Assembly (NCBI GenBank): GCA_900549865.1 | Contig: URPU01000028.1 | Coordinates: 1 to 24,508 of the forward strand | DNA from: an uncultured Eubacteriales bacterium | GTDB lineage: Bacteria; Bacillota; Clostridia; Oscillospirales; Oscillospiraceae | Direction: 5' to 3' | DNA length: 24,508 nucleotides | Shown: in pieces, positions 24,438 to 24,508 of the stretch | Layout: the number at the start of each line of letters is the position of its first letter | Position numbering within the stretch: the stretch's first letter is position 1 | Translations under genes and position numbers: made by a program | The notes under the pieces: model-generated | Seen by the model: the letters and a program-made list of their open reading frames with translations, nothing else | Databases searched by the model: none | Told to the model about the DNA's origin: nothing

Positions 24438-24508
24438 GAGACTGTTGAAAAATTGGCATTGCCACTTTTTCGAGAAAGCTTCGCTGCGTTCTGCGCCTCT
24501 GTTGTCCG
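24438..24508. repeat. Left end of a third copy of the MITE-like repeat (partial, cut by window edge)
   Basis: The sequence from 24438 (GAGACTGT, then a diverged stretch, then ATTGC) matches the left end of the full element from 2504 at 17-18 of 25 positions, including the first eight bases. A hairpin follows (24447-24471, core TGGCA T TGCCA with A/T-rich flanks). The copy directly abuts the preceding terminator stem. Its right end is outside the window. Confidence 0.4.

Overview
The window looks like a GC-rich chromosomal segment from a low-oxygen, probably gut-associated Gram-positive of the Clostridia (Oscillospirales/Christensenellales-like). The clues are strong AGGAGG-type ribosome binding sites before nearly every gene, a VanW-domain envelope protein, a HemW-type radical SAM protein, a Fe-S/flavin oxidoreductase of an anaerobic type, and a huge secreted BspA/Ig-like surface protein. 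The placement is inference; no rRNA or marker phylogeny is available here. GC is high, yet the Ile codon ATA is common. No tRNA, rRNA, CRISPR array or phage gene was found.

Layout. Ten of the eleven genes lie on the minus strand. (1) 108-2429: a two-gene unit, a TIGR00300-family ornithine cyclodeaminase-like protein followed by an ACT-domain threonine ammonia-lyase, closed by a terminator at 58-87. (2) 2430-2814: a gene-free stretch holding a 206-bp MITE-like element with imperfect inverted ends and a perfect 10-bp flanking direct repeat. What look like ends of two further copies lie at the extreme left and right of the window. (3) 2815-4737: glycogen branching enzyme alone, with its own promoter. 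(4) 4863-12595: a probable operon read htpG > hemW > vanW-like > metG > NUDIX hydrolase, with gaps of about 33-63 bp and a near-consensus promoter before htpG. (5) 12870-15584: the only plus-strand gene, a 904-residue modular Fe-S/FAD/NAD(P)H oxidoreductase divergent from htpG, followed by two hairpins. (6) 15737-22042: a 2101-residue secreted protein with a signal peptide, Pro/Glu-rich linker, PEGA-like domain, two tandem solenoid-like units, BspA leucine-rich repeats and 11 Ig-like domains. (7) 22198-24382: an APC-family amino-acid permease and a HAD phosphatase, each apparently a separate unit.

How the genes fit together. Threonine deamination, ornithine/proline-type chemistry and an amino-acid permease suggest amino-acid catabolism, but only the first two are physically linked. 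The htpG operon groups housekeeping functions (chaperone, haem-related radical SAM, envelope, tRNA charging, NUDIX clean-up). The oxidoreductase suggests electron transfer between NAD(P)H and ferredoxin-like carriers. The most unusual items are the MITE-like repeat family, the strictly alternating A/B Ig-domain array in the giant surface protein, and the unassigned cysteine-rich front half of the oxidoreductase. I did not see a convincing new defence or mobile gene system.
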